Source: Pseudoalteromonas undina (GTDB lineage: Bacteria > Pseudomonadota > Gammaproteobacteria > Enterobacterales > Alteromonadaceae). Taken from it: DNA of 64,000 bases. Location of the stretch: positions 744,001 through 808,000 of the forward strand of contig NZ_AHCF03000003.1 in NCBI RefSeq assembly GCF_000238275.3, given 5' to 3'. Positions 58,671 through 64,000 of the stretch are shown here, one piece after another. Each line of letters begins with the position of its first letter. The stretch's first letter is position 1. The notes under the pieces were generated by a model. The model made no database searches. It had not been told where the DNA came from and saw only the letters and a program-made list of their open reading frames with translations. The position numbers and the translations under genes are program-made.

Positions 58671-61100
58671 ATGACGAAAAAACTGCTGCCACTACCCGTA
58701 TCAAATCTTGCACCGAGTATTTCTTCGAGCCATGTAAACACTTGCATGAGCAATCCATACCCTGAGCAACTTACCTTTATAGGCCAACAACGCGCGCAAA
58801 GTGCATTGGACTTCTCTTTAGGAATGGACCTACCCGGTTATAATGTTTACGTAATGGGAGAGGCGGCACACGGGCGTTTTACCTTAGTAAAAGACAAATT
58901 AAAACAACACGCTAAAGATCGCACAACACCGCATGAATGGCTGTATGTTAATAACTACGACGATCACCGTGAGCCTATTGCGTTATTTATGCATGCAGGG
59001 CAAAGCAAACAATTAGCCGATGACATTGACTCATTTATTGATGAAGTACTCGACACCTTTCCTGCTGCATTTGATAACCCAGCTTATCAGCGCAAGAAAA
59101 AATCGATAGACCGTGAGTTTAACGATGCTTACGACGGCGCCATTACCGCAGTAGAAATAGCCGCGCTTGAGCAAAGTGTGGCACTAATTGAAGAAAAAGG
59201 CGTAGTCGGCTTTGCCCCGCTGATTGATGGCAAGCAACTTACCGATAATGAATTTTCTGATTTGGAAGATGATTTACGCGAAATGTTTTTTGAGCGTATA
59301 GAAAAATTAGAAGATGCCCTTATTGAAGCGCTTATTGAGTTACCGCGCTGGAAACGTGAATCCAAAGAAAAGCTCCGTAATCTTAAAAAGTCTACCGCTG
59401 AGCAAGCCACTAAACCGTTATTAAAAGACTTAGAACATAAATATGCCAGCCATATTGGTGTACTGCGTTATTTAAAAGATATACGTGTAGAAATTATTGA
59501 TGCCGTGCTTGAATGGCTTGATGATGAAGGTGAAAGCGAAGAAAACAAAGAAGACTTTGACCGTAAAGGCATGCTTACCGACTTTTTTGCGCCAAATATT
59601 TTGGTTGAATATAAAGAAGGCGATGCGGCACCGGTTGTTTACGAGCCAAACCCAACCTTTGGTAATATTTTTGGCAAAATTGAATATGCCACATCGCAAG
59701 GGTCGTTAATTACCAGCTATCGCTCAATTCAACCTGGTGCATTGCACCGCGCGAATGGCGGCTATTTAATTATGGATGCTGAAAAAGTAATGGCTCAACC
59801 CCAAGTGTGGGATGGACTAAAGCTGTCGCTAAAAACGCATCAAATTAAAAATGACTTACCTTATCAAGACAGTGTAGTTGGAAGTAGCTTTACGCTTCGC
59901 CCGCAGTTAATACCGCTTGATGTAAAAATTATTTTACTTGGCTCACGTGAGCTTTATTACACCATCGGTGAATATGACGAGGAATTTGCTGAGTTATTTA
60001 GAGTACTTGCCGATTTTGATTATTACTTACCAAGTAGCGATAAGCTGCAGTATCAGTTTATTACTAAAGTAAGTGATTACTGCGAGCAAACATTAAAGTG
60101 CACGTTAAACGAAGCCGCAATGGTGCGATTACTTAAATTTAGTTATCGCCAAGCAGAGCACCATAATAAGTTATCAGCACGTTTTGCTGATGTGTTAGAG
60201 CTTGTGGCTGAGGCCAGTTTTTACGCTAAGCAAGACAAGCTAACGGTGATTGATGCACGCCATATTGACGAAGCCATACAAGGCAAGCAGTACCGTACGG
60301 GGCAAATTAGCGAAAACATGCTCAGCGATATAAAGGAAGGGCATACTTTAATAGCTACTGAAGGCCAAGCCGTAGGTAAAGTAAATGGTTTGACTGTACT
60401 GCACATTGGTGACACCTCATTTGGCACACCTGCACGTATTACTGCTACCGTTTATGCGGGCGCCGACGGCGTAATTGATGTGGAACGCGAAGCTGAGCTG
60501 GGTAAAGCAATTCACTCAAAAGGGGTAATGCTGCTTACTGGTTATTTAGGTAACAAATACGCGCAACACTTTAGCTTAACACTCAGTGCGAATATCGCTA
60601 TTGAACAAAGTTATGGCTACATAGATGGTGATAGCGCCTCTCTTGCTGAACTTTGTGCGCTAATTTCGGCCATTACGAGCTTACCTATCAGTCAGTCTAT
60701 TGCTCTAACCGGTTCAATTAACCAACATGGTGATGTACAGGCCATTGGTGGTGTAAATGAGAAAATAGAAGGTTTCTTTAAGCTATGTAAAATGCGCGGC
60801 TTAACGGGTGAGCAAGGGGTTATTATTCCTAAATCGAACCAAGTTAATTTGGTGCTTGATGACGAAATACTCAATGCCGTTGAGTTAGGTAAGTTTAATA
60901 TTTATGCTGTGGAAACCGTTGATCAAGCATTAAACTTATTAATGGATATTGAAGCGGGTGATATGCTTGATGAACACTACCCAGAAGATTCGGTTAATGG
61001 CATCGCATTAGCGCGATTAAAAGACATTGCTGATATTGTTAATGGCGATAACAGCGACGAAAAAGACCACGACTCAGAAGATGAAAAAGGGGAGTTATGA
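58671..61100 (+). CDS. Lon-like (YcbZ/LonB-type) ATP-dependent protease
   Basis: 809 aa from ATG at 58671 with AGAAG upstream. N-terminal AAA+-like domain with a degenerate Walker A (VYVMGEAAHGRFTLV, no P-loop Lys), then helical insertions (about 90-300), LHRANGGYLIMD, a Lon-like lid, and a complete C-terminal S16 protease domain with the Ser-Lys dyad Ser655 (DGDSAS) and Lys698 (GGVNEKIEGFF), 43 residues apart as in E. coli Lon. C-terminal tail is acidic. No substrate-binding LON domain. It overlaps the FKBP gene by four bases. Confidence 0.9.
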   Translation: MTKKLLPLPVSNLAPSISSSHVNTCMSNPYPEQLTFIGQQRAQSALDFSLGMDLPGYNVYVMGEAAHGRFTLVKDKLKQHAKDRTTPHEWLYVNNYDDHREPIALFMHAGQSKQLADDIDSFIDEVLDTFPAAFDNPAYQRKKKSIDREFNDAYDGAITAVEIAALEQSVALIEEKGVVGFAPLIDGKQLTDNEFSDLEDDLREMFFERIEKLEDALIEALIELPRWKRESKEKLRNLKKSTAEQATKPLLKDLEHKYASHIGVLRYLKDIRVEIIDAVLEWLDDEGESEENKEDFDRKGMLTDFFAPNILVEYKEGDAAPVVYEPNPTFGNIFGKIEYATSQGSLITSYRSIQPGALHRANGGYLIMDAEKVMAQPQVWDGLKLSLKTHQIKNDLPYQDSVVGSSFTLRPQLIPLDVKIILLGSRELYYTIGEYDEEFAELFRVLADFDYYLPSSDKLQYQFITKVSDYCEQTLKCTLNEAAMVRLLKFSYRQAEHHNKLSARFADVLELVAEASFYAKQDKLTVIDARHIDEAIQGKQYRTGQISENMLSDIKEGHTLIATEGQAVGKVNGLTVLHIGDTSFGTPARITATVYAGADGVIDVEREAELGKAIHSKGVMLLTGYLGNKYAQHFSLTLSANIAIEQSYGYIDGDSASLAELCALISAITSLPISQSIALTGSINQHGDVQAIGGVNEKIEGFFKLCKMRGLTGEQGVIIPKSNQVNLVLDDEILNAVELGKFNIYAVETVDQALNLLMDIEAGDMLDEHYPEDSVNGIALARLKDIADIVNGDNSDEKDHDSEDEKGEL

Positions 61101-61573
61101 TCAATATAATTTTACTGATTGTTATCGCTATTTTTTGCGTTTTAATTTTTAAAAACAGTAAAAAAGCCAAGCAGCAAGCAATCGCAAACGCACAGATTGA
61201 AAGTGATTATTTAATTGCCAATGTAAAAACTGAAGGCGTACATGAAACGGCTTCTGGCTTGCAATATAAAATAATCCATAAAGGACAGAGCGAAAATACA
61301 CCTAGCCCAACGAGTATGGTTAAAGTGCATTATCATGGCACTTTAATCGACGGCACTGTATTTGACAGCTCAGTGGAGCGCAAAACTCCGATTAGCTTTG
61401 GTTTGCACCAAGTTATAAAAGGTTGGACAGAAGGCCTACAACTGATGAGCCCGGGCGATAAATTTCAGTTTTATATACCGCATCAGCTCGCCTATGGTGA
61501 AAAGCGAGTAGGGAGTATTCCTCCTGCATCATTGCTTATTTTTGAAGTGGAATTACTGGCTATTGAGTCGTAA
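61097..61573 (+). CDS. membrane-anchored FKBP-type peptidyl-prolyl isomerase
   Basis: 158 aa. One N-terminal membrane helix (residues 2-19) with a basic stretch after it, then an FKBP domain (about 50-157): SGLQYKIIHKG, VKVHYHGTLIDGTVFDSS, VIKGWTEGLQLMSPGDKFQFYIP, GSIPPASLLIFEVELL. Probably periplasmic or cytoplasmic-face foldase. ATGA overlap with the Lon-like gene suggests coupled translation. Confidence 0.9.
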   Translation: MINIILLIVIAIFCVLIFKNSKKAKQQAIANAQIESDYLIANVKTEGVHETASGLQYKIIHKGQSENTPSPTSMVKVHYHGTLIDGTVFDSSVERKTPISFGLHQVIKGWTEGLQLMSPGDKFQFYIPHQLAYGEKRVGSIPPASLLIFEVELLAIES

Positions 61574-61594
61574 TTTTAAAGAAAAAAACACTTT

Positions 61595-61626
61595 AAGCCT
61601 TACTTTAATCAAGTAGGGCTTTTTAT
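61595..61626 (+). terminator. intrinsic terminator after the Lon-like/FKBP pair
   Basis: aagcc(t)tac / gta(g)ggctt stem with a 9-base loop and T5 run. Confidence 0.75.
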
Positions 61627-61712
61627 TTGCTCTCTTTAGCCAATCCTACTCAAGAATTTAAAATATCAGTCGATACCTAAAATAGTGACAAATTTATTTT
61701 AGGGATAAAATA

Positions 61713-62225
61713 ATGAAGATTTCAACCGCCTCAATTCAATATCAAGCATCTAATTATAACAATCAGTCTTTAATAGAAATCGAGCCGCAACCTAAAGATG
61801 ACGAATCACAAGAAGAACCTGACTATGTTTTATCAGAGTTTTTAGATGCAAAGGTTCAAAAATACAGCGAAGATAACGCAACATTTGCTGAGCAATATCA
61901 AAATTTAGAAAAGGCATATAAATATTTCACCCAGCAAATGGTTGCATTACAAGAGCAAGTAAATAAGCTTAAGCAGAGCACGGTACAACGTAGTTTAACC
62001 ATAGATAATAGCCAATATGGGCCAGCTGAAGAGGGCTATCAGTTGACTATGGATGCTGAGCATATCGGGGCTAAAAAATATAAAACCGAGCAACAACAAG
62101 AAGAGATAAATAGATTGCAGCTGCAACTTAGTGAGCTGAAGTCTCAGCAGGCAGCAATAAAACAACAAATTATTGAGCTAGTAATCAACGAAATGAAAAG
62201 GCGAGGCGACGACTTCACTGTTTAA
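61713..62225 (+). CDS. coiled-coil protein of unknown function
   Basis: 170 aa, no signal peptide or membrane segment. Acidic N-terminal half (PQPKDDESQEEPDYV), then long Gln/Glu/Leu-rich helices (about 60-95 and 125-160) predicted to form coiled coils. I recognise no family. AGGGATAAAATAATG start. Single gene convergent with the CIA30-like gene. Confidence 0.6.
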   Translation: MKISTASIQYQASNYNNQSLIEIEPQPKDDESQEEPDYVLSEFLDAKVQKYSEDNATFAEQYQNLEKAYKYFTQQMVALQEQVNKLKQSTVQRSLTIDNSQYGPAEEGYQLTMDAEHIGAKKYKTEQQQEEINRLQLQLSELKSQQAAIKQQIIELVINEMKRRGDDFTV

Positions 62226-62247
62226 CCTTGTAATATACGCAGAGAAG

Positions 62248-62772
62248 TTAGTTTTTAAACTCAATTCTTTCTACTTCAAGCCTAAATTTCCCCGCCTGTT
62301 TACCTGCAATCATAAAGCCAAGCTGCTTTATCTCTTTAAAGCTAATTGTAGGCTGTTGTTCAAGTAAGCGGCCGCGATAAGTAAGCTGAAAATCTTCAGG
62401 TAAAAACTCAATATTAAGCCACTCACTCTTCGTGGTACTGAACGAGTGTGTATAAGCCGCCCCATCCATGTACTCATTAGTTCTTAAGCGTAATTGGTAG
62501 GTTTGACCATCGCCCTTAACACGCAGCACTATTTTTGTAATATTTTGGTTTTTTACATCCAACGGTGTTCTTATTGAAGCAAACCCTCCATTGTTTGCAA
62601 GCGATACGTTGCCTGTAAACACTAAATTGCCGTCATTTTGTAAAACCTGACTATTAGAAATGCCACCCATCACCGAATCATTAACCACATACCAGCGAGC
62701 ATTGGCGTTTGCCTCGGTGGTGGCAAACAGTAAGTTAAACACAAAAAGTGATGAGAGTTGTTTGGTGTTCAT
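62248..62772 (-). CDS. CIA30-family protein
   Basis: 174 aa. Signal peptide (about 1-22, ending NANA), followed by WYVVNDSVMGGISNSQV, FTGNVSLANNGGFASIRTPLDV and the C-terminal IAGKQAGKFRLEVERIEF, all typical of the CIA30 (complex I intermediate-associated protein 30) beta-sandwich fold. In bacteria the role is unclear; its export here argues against complex I assembly in the cytoplasm. Confidence 0.82.
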   Translation of the reverse strand: MNTKQLSSLFVFNLLFATTEANANARWYVVNDSVMGGISNSQVLQNDGNLVFTGNVSLANNGGFASIRTPLDVKNQNITKIVLRVKGDGQTYQLRLRTNEYMDGAAYTHSFSTTKSEWLNIEFLPEDFQLTYRGRLLEQQPTISFKEIKQLGFMIAGKQAGKFRLEVERIEFKN

Positions 62773-62957
62773 GAGCTCTTCCTAGTAGCTTTACATTCAA
62801 TACGATACAATAGATTAATTGTTCACTCTTTTAAGAATTAATCTACACCTAGCGGCTATTTTTAATGTTAGCTCTCGTTATCCATTTTATTCTCTTGAGC
62901 AAAAATTAAAAAGCGCGTAATTTAACCGCGTTACCTATTTTAATAACAAGTATAATA

Positions 62958-63968
62958 ATGAAAGTACAAGAATTAGAACAATTAGCGTTATCTAAAGCCG
63001 AAACCCGAGAAGTGATCACGCCGTATGCCTTTAAGGTTGATAATGCTTTACTTGGCTTGCCTTTGGCTTCGCCGACTCGGCGAGCATTAGCTATGATTAT
63101 CGATGTAGCATTAATATTCTTAGCTGCAAAGATCAGTGCGACAATTATTGCATTCGTTGCTGCTATGGCGTTTTACAAAGGAACGGCGCAGCAATACCTT
63201 CCTAAAATGTCGAATGTGTGGCGAAGAATATTAAAAATAGTAGCAGCAAGTATTTTATTTGTAAGTGCTCTTGCTGTGCTTTCAATTGGCATAGATTACT
63301 TAGAAGGCGCTGACCCTGATCAAGGCTTAACTGTTCAAGGCTTAAAAATACAAGATGACATTGAGCTTAATTCCACAGAAAAAAAGCAGGTAAATGCTTA
63401 CTTAGTGCAAACAGCCGACGAAAGCTGTGAGCAATCTTGTCAACAAAATGCACTTGATAATTTGATTGGGCAAGTACCCAAATTAGCCGAAATGGACGAC
63501 CTACAAAACCCACAACTTGCAAAAGCATTTTTACAATTATTAGTGCTTGGTGAAAATAACGGATTAAAGCTTGCGCAGTTAACAGAAGATAAACCCGCAC
63601 AAACAACCACACACAGTATTTTGCAGTGGGGCAAAGGTATTATTCAAGATTTAGGTTTGGGTTTTGGCTGGGCGGCTGTGTACTTCACACTGTTTTCTTT
63701 ATTATGGCGCGGTCAAACCCCTGGTAAAAAGCTCTGTAACACCAGAGTGGTTGCATTAAGTGGTGAATCACTGGGTTTACTTGATTGTTTTGGCCGCTAC
63801 GGTGGTTACGGTGCAGGTTTTGCCACTGGCTTGTTAGGTTTTTTACAAGTTTACTGGGACCCAAACAGACAAGCTATTCAAGATAAAATATCAGCCACGG
63901 TGGTTATTAAAGGGAGTATTAACCAAGTTGTAAATGTGCAAACGGTAGAAGAGACTGTTAAAAGTTAA
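62958..63968 (+). CDS. RDD-family membrane protein
   Basis: 336 aa. RDD-like membrane segments: TRRALAMIIDVALIFLAAK near residue 40, a second near 90-110, then a soluble loop with two CxxxC-type Cys (SCEQSCQQ), and a C-terminal RDD core RGQTPGKKLCNTRVV and DPNRQAIQDKISATVVI. Some RDD proteins transport Na+/H+; this one's function is unknown. Only 32 bases remain to the right window edge. Confidence 0.82.
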   Translation: MKVQELEQLALSKAETREVITPYAFKVDNALLGLPLASPTRRALAMIIDVALIFLAAKISATIIAFVAAMAFYKGTAQQYLPKMSNVWRRILKIVAASILFVSALAVLSIGIDYLEGADPDQGLTVQGLKIQDDIELNSTEKKQVNAYLVQTADESCEQSCQQNALDNLIGQVPKLAEMDDLQNPQLAKAFLQLLVLGENNGLKLAQLTEDKPAQTTTHSILQWGKGIIQDLGLGFGWAAVYFTLFSLLWRGQTPGKKLCNTRVVALSGESLGLLDCFGRYGGYGAGFATGLLGFLQVYWDPNRQAIQDKISATVVIKGSINQVVNVQTVEETVKS

Positions 63969-64000
63969 CTCTGTTTCATAACTTACAAGGATGGTTATGA

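Overview
The window looks like a chromosomal segment of a marine gammaproteobacterium of the Pseudoalteromonas / Alteromonadales type. I infer this from the AT-rich composition, the E. coli-like gene neighbourhoods (leuS-lptE-holA-nadD-rsfS-rlmH-mrdA-mrdB-rlpA-dacA-ybeD-lipB-lipA; tamA-tamB; queF/syd/csrB/yqcC-truC-yqcA; ybaM-priC; dinG next to polB), and two large tandem TonB-dependent receptors. No similarity search was run. Names rest on motifs, length and gene order.

Layout. 1-1305 is the 3' end of an accessory island: the C-terminus of a probable E1-like Cap2, a JAMM isopeptidase (Cap3-like) and a 2TM plus beta-rich protein (Cap15-like). Together they look like the tail of a type II CBASS anti-phage operon. 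1306-1838 is gene-free. From 1839 the core begins: a hybrid histidine kinase, a sugar transporter (-), and an unusual nuclease that joins a FAN1/VRR-NUC part to a DnaQ-like exonuclease. A small lipoprotein follows. At 9299-14115 lies a six-gene minus-strand operon (dinG, TSUP transporter, priC, histone-deacetylase-like hydrolase, comFB-like, ybaM). It diverges from polB over a LexA-box-like site, suggesting joint SOS control.

16832-22962 holds two tandem TonB-dependent receptors that share a promoter layout and a nearly identical leader and signal-peptide DNA. Then come radD, rraB (-), the tamA-tamB outer-membrane translocation pair, a lipoprotein cyclophilin, queF (-) and syd. A group of small conserved genes follows (DUF2310, an unrecognised 89-aa protein, DUF2789, GNAT). 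About 35872-36255 is a clear CsrB-type regulatory RNA with about 20 GGA motifs and a terminator, close to yqcC as in E. coli. After DUF3301/DUF3549 (-) and yqcC-truC-yqcA come a nucleotidyltransferase and a sugar-kinase-like protein, a small RRM protein (-), and a large propeller-sensor diguanylate cyclase.

45207-57950 is a long minus-strand block for lipoate synthesis, cell-wall elongation, 23S rRNA methylation, ribosome silencing, NAD synthesis, the replicative clamp loader, LPS export and leucyl-tRNA charging. 58136-63968 holds ybeL, a Lon-like protease with a membrane-anchored FKBP, a coiled-coil protein of unknown role, a CIA30-like protein (-) and an RDD membrane protein. No tRNA, rRNA, CRISPR array or intact insertion sequence was seen.
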